Shown here piece after piece: positions 8,436-17,891 of a stretch of DNA of 64,000 nucleotides. The number at the start of each line of letters is the position of its first letter. Within the stretch, counting starts at the first letter, position 1. The translations under genes and the position numbers were made by a program. Under the pieces are notes generated by a model. That model saw only the letters and a program-made list of their open reading frames with translations, searched no databases and had not been told where the DNA came from. This DNA is from Pseudomonas sp. Root562. GTDB lineage: Bacteria; Pseudomonadota; Gammaproteobacteria; Pseudomonadales; Pseudomonadaceae. The DNA is taken from positions 289,308 through 353,307 of the forward strand of contig NZ_LMGK01000023.1 in assembly GCF_001427125.1 (NCBI RefSeq), given 5' to 3'.

Positions 8436-8463
8436 CGAGAAGCCGGCCACAAGCCGGCTTTTT
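8436..8463 (+). terminator. intrinsic terminator
   Basis: AAGCCGGC, CACA loop, GCCGGCTT then TTTT: a textbook stem with a T run, facing rightward and separating the repressor unit from the convergent yfa operon. Confidence 0.88.
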
Positions 8464-8517
8464 AATGCCTGAAAAACAGCCAACTGAACAATTCAGCACA
8501 AGCAGCGCCGTCATCCC

Positions 8518-9327
8518 TCACGGATAACTAAACCCCTTAACCAACGTCAACTCCCCCACCGCCCTCATCGGCACCAGAAAAGTCTCCATCTTCTCGCTAG
8601 GCGTCCCCTCCTCCGTAATCACCGTAACCTGCGCCGTGGTCAGCGGTTGTACCGCGTCTTCCTGTCCTTCTTCATCACTGCGATAACCACCACCAAAGTA
8701 GTTCACATAGACCAGATACTGCCCCTTGATCGGTGCAGGCATGGCGAAGATTTCCGGGCCGTAGCCGGTGGTGACGTCGACGTCGAGGGCGGCGCCGTTG
8801 GCGACGGCACGGTCGCCGTACCAGATGTGGGCGCCGTCGGGGGTGATGAGGTGCAGGTCCAGGTCGGTGCCGTCGCTGTCCCAGGCCAGCAGGACGCGGA
8901 GTTTGGCCGGGGTGGAGCCGCCGCTGGCGTTGAGGAATTGCGTGCGCTGGCGTTGTTGGCCGTCGGGGCTGCGGACTTCGACGCTGTTGCTGCCGTTGGG
9001 AAAGGAGAACGGGCGATCGAAGCGACCGGCGGGGTCGATCTTCAGGGGCATGCTCACGCCATTCACGACCAGGCGACCGGGCTCAGCGGATTTGGGCGTT
9101 GCGCTGATCTGACCGCTGATGCGTGCGGTGTTGGCCTGCCCTGCCGGGGTGTTGACCGAAGAGGCCGGGTAATTGACGGTCTGGCGGAAACTCTCGCCTT
9201 CACCTTCAGGCGCACCGGTTCGCCAGCCACCGTTTGGCGTGTCGAGTTTGATGCCTTGCGCCATTGCCAACGGCAGTGCCGTCAGCGAACAAAGCAACAG
9301 CAAGACCTGTGGATAACGAAGTGTCAT
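8518..9327 (-). CDS. YfaP-like secreted protein (DUF2135), operon-distal paralogue
   Basis: A 269-residue protein with a signal peptide (about 1-23, ending LAMAQG) followed by a DUF2135 domain with the LDLHLITPDG and YLVYVNYFG segments. It is clearly a paralogue of the gene at 17892-18680 at the other end of the operon: both share SNSVEVRS, TPAKLRV/TPARIRV and the LDLH-ITPDG block. It begins three bases after the yfaQ stop, so it is the last gene of the operon. The function of DUF2135 is unknown; a periplasmic partner of the YfaS macroglobulin is an inference from context. Confidence 0.85.
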   Translation of the reverse strand: MTLRYPQVLLLLCSLTALPLAMAQGIKLDTPNGGWRTGAPEGEGESFRQTVNYPASSVNTPAGQANTARISGQISATPKSAEPGRLVVNGVSMPLKIDPAGRFDRPFSFPNGSNSVEVRSPDGQQRQRTQFLNASGGSTPAKLRVLLAWDSDGTDLDLHLITPDGAHIWYGDRAVANGAALDVDVTTGYGPEIFAMPAPIKGQYLVYVNYFGGGYRSDEEGQEDAVQPLTTAQVTVITEEGTPSEKMETFLVPMRAVGELTLVKGFSYP

Positions 9328-9330
9328 GGT

Positions 9331-10950
9331 CTATTCCAGCAAAAGGTGGCGGGCGAGCCCTTCGATGTAGGTTTCATCCTGGCCGTTGGGGTGAGCTTCA
9401 AAGGCCAGGTGCAGGTATTCGTGGGTCAGGTCGAGGCGATCCTGCAAGGACAGTGCGCCGCGCACGTAGATGCGCTGGCGTTCGCGGTCGACATAGGGTC
9501 GGCCGAATCCCAGGCGGCAGACTGCAAAGGTGCTGACTTCGCTGTAACCGGCCTCGCTTTCCAACCGCATACGCCAACCACGCCGTTGTTTCTGCAGCCA
9601 GTCCTGCGCCGCGGGCAAGGTTTCGCAGGAGGCAACGGGGTTGTCCCAGCGACTGAGGCTGGCACGCGGATAGGCGTGCAGCAGGATGGCGTCGTAGCGC
9701 TGGCCGGCGTTGGCTTGTTCCACGGCTTGTTGCCAGGAGAGTTTGTCCGGGCCGGGTTGGTCGGCGTGGTAGGTGACGCCGGTGCCGGCAAGCACGAGGT
9801 CGTTGGTCCATGCGGCGATGTTGCGCGCCGCGGTGGTGGCCGGACGTGGGGCGACTCGTTGCCGTTGGCTGCTGTCGTCGATGCTCAGGCATTCACCGTT
9901 ACGCGTGGCGTTTTGCAGCAGGTAGGTACGGATGGCGACCGCCAGGGCCTTGGCGGCCTCGACAGGTTCGGCAGCGGCTTCACGCTGTAGCACGCGGGCG
10001 ACGTATTCCTCGCGGTCCAGACGCGCGACGATCTTGTCCTTCAACAAAAACAGTTCACCGTTGCTGTGGATATCGAGCTGGTTGCCGTTGCTGAATTCGA
10101 CGCGAAAGTCGCCTTGCATCGGCCCGGAAGCAACAACACGATCTCCCGCCAGAACGCGCCCGATCGGATAGCGTGAAAACAGCTCCACCTCGACACATCG
10201 CCCAGGATCCACCGGCCAATCAACCGGCAACACCGAAGCCAAGGCTTGAGCGTAATTGCGCAGAACCCTCTGACTGGTCCCCCGTCCACCCGCCCAGATC
10301 GGCGTGCCCTTCGTCGTCCAACCGGCGAACCCGCCCTGACGCGACGAAGGATCATGTTCATCCAACCAACTCCAGGTTTTCACCCGCAAGCGGCCACCGA
10401 GTTCGCCCACGACGTTGCCGTCGGCGGCGTTCAACACCACGTCAAGCAACACCCGCCGCGCCTGATCCTGTGCGGGCAGCACGGCCAGCATTTGCAGCAA
10501 CTCCACTACCGAAACACGTGTGGACGGTTGCATCGCAGGCAAATCAAGCAGCCACTGCGGCGCTTTGCGCGCTTGCCAATACTGGCGCCAATCCGCGGCG
10601 GAAATGCCCAATCGCGCAGGCTCGAAGTACAACCCGCAGGACTTCACCAACGCCTGATCGCGTTCGATCCTGCCACCCGCAGTACAGCAATAAACCTCTT
10701 CTTTGGACTGCCCGCGACATTCATACGCAGGTTCTCGGGCACCGGTATCGACCAGCCAGCCGTAGACAAACAACTTCCACAAACTACCCAAAGGCGCCTG
10801 CAATGAGTCGGGCAACGGCTCACGGGCGATCACCCGGTTCCCGCTCAACGACAACAGTTCGCCTTCGAATCCCAGTCGCAGCGGGGCTTCCTGCGCTGTC
10901 GCCAGCGCAGGGATCAAACACAGCAGCCACCAGAGCAAACGTCGGGTCAT
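9331..10950 (-). CDS. yfaQ: YfaQ-like protein (DUF2300) with SpoIID-like segment
   Basis: A 539-residue exported protein; signal peptide MTRRLLWWLLCLIPALATA. The start at 10950 lies one base after the yfaS stop; upstream in-frame codons would run into yfaS. In the middle, REEYVARVLQREAAAEPVEA followed by KALAVAIRTYLL resembles the SpoIID/LytB fold that cuts peptidoglycan. Near the end HEYLH (510-514) with E530 has the form of a zinc protease site. Orthologous to E. coli YfaQ by domain and operon position. Enzymatic activities are predictions only. Confidence 0.85.
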   Translation of the reverse strand: MTRRLLWWLLCLIPALATAQEAPLRLGFEGELLSLSGNRVIAREPLPDSLQAPLGSLWKLFVYGWLVDTGAREPAYECRGQSKEEVYCCTAGGRIERDQALVKSCGLYFEPARLGISAADWRQYWQARKAPQWLLDLPAMQPSTRVSVVELLQMLAVLPAQDQARRVLLDVVLNAADGNVVGELGGRLRVKTWSWLDEHDPSSRQGGFAGWTTKGTPIWAGGRGTSQRVLRNYAQALASVLPVDWPVDPGRCVEVELFSRYPIGRVLAGDRVVASGPMQGDFRVEFSNGNQLDIHSNGELFLLKDKIVARLDREEYVARVLQREAAAEPVEAAKALAVAIRTYLLQNATRNGECLSIDDSSQRQRVAPRPATTAARNIAAWTNDLVLAGTGVTYHADQPGPDKLSWQQAVEQANAGQRYDAILLHAYPRASLSRWDNPVASCETLPAAQDWLQKQRRGWRMRLESEAGYSEVSTFAVCRLGFGRPYVDRERQRIYVRGALSLQDRLDLTHEYLHLAFEAHPNGQDETYIEGLARHLLLE

Positions 10951-10951
10951 G

Positions 10952-13900
10952 TCAGTTGACCGTGATCTGACCAAGCGCCGGTTTCTGTTCATGGGCCTGA
11001 TGCTGCGGTGCATAGACTTGCGTGAAACGCACCGGCGGTAGATGGAATTGGCCTTTTTGCGAGAAGCGCACCAGATGGCGCAGCCGCAGCTCGCCATTCA
11101 AGGCATCCACTGGAATCGCGTAAGCCATCTGACCCGGCTCGAAGCGCGCCTTCTCCAGCGCCGTCGGTTCGGTGCCGGCCTTACCCATCAACTTGATGCC
11201 CCACGTGGTGCGCTCTACATCCGCGCCCGGCGGCAGCGGCACTTCGATCATCCCGTATCGCAGCGGCCTGGCGGCTTTGCTGGTGATGATGATTTCGTCC
11301 AGATACAGGCTGTCGCTGGACAGCGGCTTGCTGCCCACCGCTTCGAGCTTGAAAGTGAATGCAGCGTCACCCGGCACCAATCGCGACAGGCGACGAGTGA
11401 TGGACACGGCCATCGGCTCGACGGCCGGTTGCCGGGTCTGGAAGCTCAATGCCGCACGCAGCGGACGTTCCTGAACACCGGACAGCGACAACACACTCGG
11501 CACCGGCGTCGCGCCCTGCCACGTCCAGTACATTTCCCCGGTGACACTGTGTTGTTTCTTCCAGCCCTCTCCCGGCGCCAGTGCGATGGTCGGCGAAGCC
11601 TGCTCGATACTGCGCTGCAGCCAGCTCAGCGCCAGTGCCCGTTCGAGGGTCGATTGCTGCGGCAACAGCCGTTGCAGCAGCGCCTGCGCACGGAGCTGAT
11701 CGAACGGCTGCAGAGACAGATTCAGCGCTTCGGCAAACGGCTGCGAGCTCACAGCCAAGCGTTGCTGCGCATCGGCCAAATGCCGATTGAAGGCCTCCGG
11801 CAGCGCGACCTTCGATTGCCTGGCCAGCGACGCGGTCAACACCCGCGCCGCCGCCAGCCCCAAGGCCGAATCCGGATCGCTCATGACCAGGCTGTCTTCA
11901 CCGCCCTCCATCAAGTTCGCGGCATTGCCCTCGCCCGCTTTCGCCAGATCGTCCACCAAACCGCTGAGCAAGGTGTTGATCGGCAACTGCATCTGTTTGG
12001 CGAACGCAACAATCAACGCCCGCTGCAACAGCGGCGTGTTGTTCGCCTGCTTGGCATACACCTCCAGCACCCGCTGCCAATGCTCCGGTGGCAGGCTCAA
12101 TTGCAGCACCTGGCTGGCGTGCCAGTCGGCGAAATAGGCGTAGGCAGTCAGGAACGCATCCGGCTCACCGTCCATGCCCCACCAGGTGAAACTCGCCGAA
12201 GGCCCGGCCATTTGCACCAGGCGCAAACGGCTGTTCTGCATGATCAGGCGCAAGCGATCGCGGATCTGCGGATTCGACGACAGCGTCGGATACGCGATGC
12301 TCAGCGGCAGCAAGCGACTGGCGGTCTGCTCGACGCCGCCGTAGGGATAACTCAGCAGATCATCGAGCGCCGAGCGGAACAGCGCTTGCGGACTGTCGTC
12401 CAGACGCAGGCGAATGTCCGTTGCATCTGCCGGCAACGCCAGCGGTGTATCACCACTGGCGACATCCAGGCTTTGGCTTTGTGTCACTTGCCAACCTTCG
12501 CCGGTCGCGCTCAAGTGCACAGCCAAGGCATCGACGGTTTTGCCGTCCTGCACCAGTTCCGCGGCCCACTCGCCCGTGCCCAAGGCAAACGTCGGTAACG
12601 GGATGTAGTTGATGCCGCTGTTGAGCGTGACGGCGATGCGCTGCTCGGCGCCCGCGTAATGTGTCACCAGCTCAGCCTTGACCGGATCTTGCGACTGACT
12701 GAAAGCAAACACACCGAGATCGGGTTTGTCCCCAGTGCGGAATTTGCCGGGTCCGCTCCACTTCAGGTACAGCGGTTTTTCCGAGCGCACGAATTGCTTC
12801 TTCTGCCCCACCGCACCGTCGTCGGCGATGGCCCGGGCGGTGATGCGCCAGCGGGTCAACGAGTCCGGCATCTTGAAGGTGAAGCGGGTTTTGCCGTTGG
12901 CATCGGTGAGCAGTTCCGGTTGCCACGCGGCGGTGTCGACGTCTTCGCGCCGCGGCCGTTCCAGCACTTTCACCCCGCGTTCACTGCGATTGGCTTTACC
13001 CGGCGCACCGGGGCTGCCCGGCAGCGCGACGTCATAGCTGATGAACGACAAGCTGGCACTGGTGCGCACATTGTTGCGGCGTGGGTGATAAAAGAACTGG
13101 TCGATGCTCGGTGCCACTTCCGGTTGCAGGGCATAGACCATTTCGTCGACCACACTGACCGTCAGATGCGCGGGGATTGGCTTGCCGGCGAACTGCGTCG
13201 TCAGGTCCACCGATACCGTTTCACCCGGCTGGTAGGTGTCTTTGTCGGTGGTGATCGCCACGTCGATCTGCGGCGTAATCACTTTGATGCCTGCGTTCTG
13301 GAAGCTGTACTGCCCGCCCTTGGTGTAAAGCACCGAGAACGTCAGGTTCGGGGCGAAACCGTCCTTCACCGGGATGCGCGCGCGGTACTGGGTGTCGCTG
13401 AGTTTCTCCATCTTTAGCCAGTCGCCGCCCTTGGACAGCAGCGCGGTGGCTTCGACCTTGTCGCGCTCCAGCGACAGCAGCGCATCGTTGATCGGCTCGG
13501 GGAAAGTGATCAACGCCAGTGCTTCATCGCCGGCCTTGTACTCGGGTTTGTCGAGGACGATTTCGACGGTTCCCGGCACAGCCTTGACTCCGTCGCCGGT
13601 GACTGAATGACCGGTGGCGCCGAGGGTTCGGCCGTGGTCGTCCCTGAGCGTCAGGTTGTAGGTGCCGGGACGATCGAAGGCCAGGGTGAAACCTTTGTCG
13701 GTGGCCGCGAGCTTACCTTCGCCGCTGCTCTGGTCTTCCAGACGAACCCAGCCATAGCTGCTCGGGGTAACCGCTGCCTTCTGCTCGCTTTCGATGACGT
13801 AGCTGAACGCAACCTTGTCGCCCACCGCACTGAAGCGCTGCGGTGCGCTCAAGCGGAAATTCGCGGCGCCTCGGTCGATGAGGATTTCCTTGGTGGTCTT

Positions 13901-15511
13901 GACCCGATACGCCGCGCCATCACTGGCGAACACGGTGAGCATGTAGCGGCTCGGTTTGTCGGCGGCCGGCAGGTCCAGGGTCGCGTTGCCCTGGGCGTCA
14001 GTGGTCAATTCGGCGCTGGTCAGTTCCACCGGGAATTGCCCGAGGTATTGCAGTTCGTTGTCGACCATCGACAGTTGCTGGGCACGCAGGCTCAGGGTCA
14101 ACTTGGCATTGGCCACCGGTTTGCCGTCGGGGTAGAGCAACACCAGACTGCCCTTGACCGGCTCGCCGGTGCGGTAATCCTGCTTGGCCAGATTGAGGGA
14201 AATTTCGAAGTGCGGCTTGATGTATTCAGCCACGCGGAAGGCACTGCTGTAAGCCTGATCCTTGTAGCTGAAGCGCAACTCGTATCCACCGGCCACGGCG
14301 TTGTCCGGCAGCTGGAAACGGCCCTGGGTGCCGGCCTTCGAATCGAGTTTCAAGTCCAGGGTTTGCAGGGCCGTACCGGTCGCATCCAGCACCGTTACGT
14401 TGACGTCGGCAGCGCTTGGCTGCACCGAATCCCGGGCGTTCTTGAATTCACGGCCGACGATTTTCAGCGACACCCAATCCCCCGGCCGATACAGCGGCCG
14501 GTCAGTGAAGGCATAGAGTTTGGTGTCGTAGATTTCGCTGTCGTAATAGAAGTTTTCCGAGACAAAAACCCCGCCCTCTTCGTCCTCGCCAATCACGAAC
14601 GAACGCTCGGGGCTGACGTGTTTCAAACGCAGCAAACCATCGACATCGGTAGCACCGCTGCTCATCACGCCCAAACCGTCAGTCCACAGCACATTGACCT
14701 TGGGCACCGAACTGCCTTGGTGTTTGCGCGCAGCCCACACCAGTAATTCATCACCGGCAATCTTGCTCACCGCCACGGTGTTGGAGACGAAGACCATGGT
14801 GGTCGCGCGGTACTTGCCGATCAGCGCCTCCACCAGGTACAGACCCGGCTTCAAGTTGCCCAACGGGATGTAGACGTTGCCCGGTGCGACGCTGACGAAC
14901 TCACTGGAAGAGCCGGCCAGATTCACCCCTTCCGGTGGCTGGATCGGCTTGGCCTGCCACAGCGGATAACGGAACTGGCTGACCACCGGCAGGCCCGGAA
15001 TCAAGGCAAATTGCGGTTGCGCGTCGTAGGGTGTCGGCGCGGCCATGGCAGCGCCCATTTTCAGTTCCGGCACTTCCTCGGTGACTTGTTTGCGCGACTC
15101 GTAGGAGAACGCCCGCTGCATCACCCGCCGCGACTTGCGGTACCAGTTATCCCACAGATAGGCGAGCGTGTTGGACAGCCCTTCGCCCTTGAACTGGCCG
15201 TCGCTGACCACGCGGTGCAGGTTCTTCTGGCGCTTGAGAAAGTCCAGCGGCTTGTCGATGCGATACACGCGAATGTCGGCACCGCCATAGGGCTCCATGC
15301 GGAAGCGGCGGTAGTCGCGGCCCGGCGCTTCGAGGCGCACCATCGCCTGTTCATCACTGGCAAAACTGCTGTCGGCCAACAGGAAAAAGCTTTCACCGGA
15401 TACCGGCGTGTAGCCGCTGGGCTCGACGGTGTCTTGGGCGTTGACTGCCGAGAACGGCAACACCATGACCAACAACAGAGACAGAAAACGCAGCATGCGG
15501 GCACCGGTCAT
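10952..15511 (-). CDS. yfaS: bacterial alpha-2-macroglobulin, YfaS type
   Basis: A 1519-residue protein, close to the 1534 residues of E. coli YfaS, with MG-type beta domains (GLYLVEALIGKYRATTMVFV, DRPLYRPGDWVSLK), a bait/MG7 part (PDSLTRWRITARAI) and an alpha-helical thioester-domain fold. The thioester cysteine is absent: the site reads PYGGVEQTAS, with glycine at about residue 1059 where CxEQ proteins have cysteine. This is the known distinction of YfaS from YfhM-type proteins. The ATG at 15511 overlaps the yfaT stop (ATGA); signal peptide LRFLSLLLVMVLPFSAVNA. Probably periplasmic, binding or trapping proteases without covalent linkage. Confidence 0.92.
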   Translation of the reverse strand: MTGARMLRFLSLLLVMVLPFSAVNAQDTVEPSGYTPVSGESFFLLADSSFASDEQAMVRLEAPGRDYRRFRMEPYGGADIRVYRIDKPLDFLKRQKNLHRVVSDGQFKGEGLSNTLAYLWDNWYRKSRRVMQRAFSYESRKQVTEEVPELKMGAAMAAPTPYDAQPQFALIPGLPVVSQFRYPLWQAKPIQPPEGVNLAGSSSEFVSVAPGNVYIPLGNLKPGLYLVEALIGKYRATTMVFVSNTVAVSKIAGDELLVWAARKHQGSSVPKVNVLWTDGLGVMSSGATDVDGLLRLKHVSPERSFVIGEDEEGGVFVSENFYYDSEIYDTKLYAFTDRPLYRPGDWVSLKIVGREFKNARDSVQPSAADVNVTVLDATGTALQTLDLKLDSKAGTQGRFQLPDNAVAGGYELRFSYKDQAYSSAFRVAEYIKPHFEISLNLAKQDYRTGEPVKGSLVLLYPDGKPVANAKLTLSLRAQQLSMVDNELQYLGQFPVELTSAELTTDAQGNATLDLPAADKPSRYMLTVFASDGAAYRVKTTKEILIDRGAANFRLSAPQRFSAVGDKVAFSYVIESEQKAAVTPSSYGWVRLEDQSSGEGKLAATDKGFTLAFDRPGTYNLTLRDDHGRTLGATGHSVTGDGVKAVPGTVEIVLDKPEYKAGDEALALITFPEPINDALLSLERDKVEATALLSKGGDWLKMEKLSDTQYRARIPVKDGFAPNLTFSVLYTKGGQYSFQNAGIKVITPQIDVAITTDKDTYQPGETVSVDLTTQFAGKPIPAHLTVSVVDEMVYALQPEVAPSIDQFFYHPRRNNVRTSASLSFISYDVALPGSPGAPGKANRSERGVKVLERPRREDVDTAAWQPELLTDANGKTRFTFKMPDSLTRWRITARAIADDGAVGQKKQFVRSEKPLYLKWSGPGKFRTGDKPDLGVFAFSQSQDPVKAELVTHYAGAEQRIAVTLNSGINYIPLPTFALGTGEWAAELVQDGKTVDALAVHLSATGEGWQVTQSQSLDVASGDTPLALPADATDIRLRLDDSPQALFRSALDDLLSYPYGGVEQTASRLLPLSIAYPTLSSNPQIRDRLRLIMQNSRLRLVQMAGPSASFTWWGMDGEPDAFLTAYAYFADWHASQVLQLSLPPEHWQRVLEVYAKQANNTPLLQRALIVAFAKQMQLPINTLLSGLVDDLAKAGEGNAANLMEGGEDSLVMSDPDSALGLAAARVLTASLARQSKVALPEAFNRHLADAQQRLAVSSQPFAEALNLSLQPFDQLRAQALLQRLLPQQSTLERALALSWLQRSIEQASPTIALAPGEGWKKQHSVTGEMYWTWQGATPVPSVLSLSGVQERPLRAALSFQTRQPAVEPMAVSITRRLSRLVPGDAAFTFKLEAVGSKPLSSDSLYLDEIIITSKAARPLRYGMIEVPLPPGADVERTTWGIKLMGKAGTEPTALEKARFEPGQMAYAIPVDALNGELRLRHLVRFSQKGQFHLPPVRFTQVYAPQHQAHEQKPALGQITVN

Positions 15512-16146
15512 TGGGAGAGAAAATTCAGTCGATAGACGCCGATGAAGTTGGGGTTGGCTGCATCGGGTATCCATCGGGTGTCCTTCCATGTCATGAGTTG
15601 TTGCAGGCTTGCCGAACGCATGCCGTTATCGGTGGGAGTGGTGGTGCCGGTGTGATAGGCGATGAAGCGCCCCATCCAGATCATCAGGTGCTGGTCGTCG
15701 CCCTGATCGAAGAACATCAGGTCGCCGGGGCGCGCCTGGGACACATCGCGGCCGACCAGATGACTGTTGAACTGGATCAACTTGATCGCGTTGACGTACG
15801 GCCCGACCTTGCCGCCGCCCTGTTGCCATTGCTGGGCGAGGCTGCGCTGGGCGTCGCTCAGCTGCAGCTCCGGCGGCAGGTAGCGATTGGACAGACCATT
15901 GCTGCGCAGCCATTTGTCGTCGTGGACTTTCAGCGCTTCGTTGGCGGCAAAGCGCACCAACCCGGCGCAGTCCTGTTGATACCAGCGCGGGCTCGGGCCT
16001 TGGCTCAGTTGTTCCTGGGCGATGCGCACGAACCATGCACGGAACACCTGGGATTGCTGCGCATCCAGCGCCGGTGCATCGAGCGCCCGGGCACTCGCGC
16101 TCAACAGCAAGGCAAGCAAGCCGAGACTGCGGATCCACCCATTCAC
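15508..16146 (-). CDS. yfaT: YfaT-like protein (DUF1175), NlpC/P60-like features
   Basis: A 212-residue secreted protein. The GTG at 16146 overlaps the yfaA stop (GTGA) and gives a clean signal peptide (NGWIRSLGLLALLLSASARA); an ATG at 16173 is an alternative. The mature part has QDCAGLVRF (C60), RPGDLMFFDQGDDQHLMIWMG (H153 in the second half) and a further H165, an arrangement like the Cys-His pair and PGD motif of NlpC/P60 peptidases. DUF1175 is formally of unknown function, so a peptidoglycan-peptide or amidase role is my inference. Fourth-from-last gene of the operon. Confidence 0.85.
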   Translation of the reverse strand: MNGWIRSLGLLALLLSASARALDAPALDAQQSQVFRAWFVRIAQEQLSQGPSPRWYQQDCAGLVRFAANEALKVHDDKWLRSNGLSNRYLPPELQLSDAQRSLAQQWQQGGGKVGPYVNAIKLIQFNSHLVGRDVSQARPGDLMFFDQGDDQHLMIWMGRFIAYHTGTTTPTDNGMRSASLQQLMTWKDTRWIPDAANPNFIGVYRLNFLSQ

Positions 16147-17855
16147 AGCGCTTTCCACTCCAGCGGCAACCATTGCCAGTGACCGTCCGGCTCGCTGCCT
16201 TCGGGCAAGGTCAGGGCATATTTGCCGTAGCCGCCGAGCGTGCGCAGTTTGGGGATCAGGTAGGTTTGCGCGGCGTTGTAGAACACCGGTTCCATGTCCT
16301 GCGGCAGGCTGTCGAGGGTTTCCTGCTGGATCAGCTGCGCCATGGAGTCAGGGCCGAAGTAGATCGGCATCAGCAGGTCTTTGGGCAACACGTCGGCCAT
16401 CGGTGGGAAGCGCTTGTCGAGGGTGCCGAGGGCCTTGTCCACCAATTTGTCGTCGAGGGAAAACAGCAGCGTTGAACCATGTCGCGCAAGGCTTACACGC
16501 ATGAACGCCTTACCGCTGATGGCGTCCGGATGTTCTGCATCCTTGGCCGCGTAGGGACCGAAACTGGAGCTGACCTGACGCTGCCATTGATGGCTCTGGC
16601 CTTGCTGTTTCTCCACCACCGGGAACACATGCTCATCGACCTTGCTTTCATGGGCGCCGACCATCGAACCGAACAACTTGCCCAGATCGCCATCCATGCT
16701 GGCGCTGTCTTGATCCTTGAGCCCGGCCACCAGCAGCGGTGTGTACAGTCGCGAATCGGCATACCAGCAAAGCCCTGCCGCACCGGCCATGTGTTCGGTC
16801 AGTGCTTGAGCCGCGCGCTCTTCGGCACCGAGTTTTACCAGCAACGGTTTTTGTTGTTCGGCCGCCAGCGGCAGGGCGACGCACGCGCTCGCGCCCATCG
16901 GCATGGCTTTCCAGACCGGTTTGAAATCAAAGTCTGGCTGATTCTCCAGCTCATCCATGGCGAGGAAGCTGTGCCAGCCTTTATCGTCCATGTCGAAACG
17001 CAGACCGGCGAAATTCGGGATGAAGCGCTGATAACCCATGGCCAACACGCTGGCGTTGACCGACAGCCGTTGCTTTACCTCGGGCGCACGGGGTGGCAGA
17101 CCGAAAGCTTCGGGAAACAGTTTTTCGCCATTGAGCAAAGCGGCGATGGACTGGGTCGAAACGCTGCCGGCTTCCTGTGCCATGCCACTTTGCGGGTCAT
17201 AAAGCTTGGTCGGATTCGACAGCACCACGAGTTTGTCGCCATGGGAAGCGAACACCAGCGCCTTGCTGGCGTTGTAGGTGAGCTGATACAGCTCGACGTT
17301 ATCGGCGCCGACTTTCACCTCTGCGATTTTGCTCAGTTGCGAATCATCCAGCGCCACTTTCGCCAGCGGTTCCAGCACCTTGGCCAGGCCGCCGCGATCC
17401 ATCACCAGCAGGAAATCCCTCAGCCGCCCATCCGCCCCGCGCCACAGCGCGACATCTGCCGGCTGGTCGAACAGTTGCTCGATCAAGGAGTCCTGCAGTT
17501 TCAAATCGTGTTCATAAATGATCCGCCGCAGGCTGCCGATCAGGCCAAGACGATCGGCGTGGGTTTGGTAATAGAAGACGAAGTCTTCAGTCAGGGTTTC
17601 CTTGAGGAACGGCACGGCCAGCAAATCCTTGGGCAATTGGCTCAAGGAGTGGGTTTCGAGCAAGCCATCGGGGCGGCTCATGCCAAGTTTTTCCGCCGCC
17701 AGTTGCGGTGCCGGGGCTGTGCTTTTTTTCAGCAGCCAGCCCATGCCGGCAGCCACAGCGGCGACCAGGCACAGCCCGAGCACAATGACCGGCCAACGAC
17801 GGGACGGTTTGGCGCTCGGTGTATCGGCAGCCGGAGAAACAGTGTTATCGCTCAT
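16143..17855 (-). CDS. yfaA: YfaA-like membrane-anchored protein (DUF2138)
   Basis: A 570-residue protein (E. coli YfaA about 560) with a short cytoplasmic N-terminus, one transmembrane helix at roughly 20-42 (VIVLGLCLVAAVAAGMGWLL) and a large periplasmic domain containing RPDGLLETHSLSQLPKDLL and FDMDDKGWHSFLAMDEL. DUF2138 has no known activity. It sits between the first yfaP copy (gap 36 bases) and yfaT (overlap 4 bases), as in the E. coli yfa locus. Confidence 0.88.
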   Translation of the reverse strand: MSDNTVSPAADTPSAKPSRRWPVIVLGLCLVAAVAAGMGWLLKKSTAPAPQLAAEKLGMSRPDGLLETHSLSQLPKDLLAVPFLKETLTEDFVFYYQTHADRLGLIGSLRRIIYEHDLKLQDSLIEQLFDQPADVALWRGADGRLRDFLLVMDRGGLAKVLEPLAKVALDDSQLSKIAEVKVGADNVELYQLTYNASKALVFASHGDKLVVLSNPTKLYDPQSGMAQEAGSVSTQSIAALLNGEKLFPEAFGLPPRAPEVKQRLSVNASVLAMGYQRFIPNFAGLRFDMDDKGWHSFLAMDELENQPDFDFKPVWKAMPMGASACVALPLAAEQQKPLLVKLGAEERAAQALTEHMAGAAGLCWYADSRLYTPLLVAGLKDQDSASMDGDLGKLFGSMVGAHESKVDEHVFPVVEKQQGQSHQWQRQVSSSFGPYAAKDAEHPDAISGKAFMRVSLARHGSTLLFSLDDKLVDKALGTLDKRFPPMADVLPKDLLMPIYFGPDSMAQLIQQETLDSLPQDMEPVFYNAAQTYLIPKLRTLGGYGKYALTLPEGSEPDGHWQWLPLEWKAL

Positions 17856-17891
17856 TTCACAAAACCCGATGTCATCCGTGGTGCGGGATGT

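Noticed and set aside
11042..12598. 518-codon frame on the plus strand across yfaS
   Set aside because: Arg/Gln-rich antisense product with no domain; the macroglobulin frame is certain.
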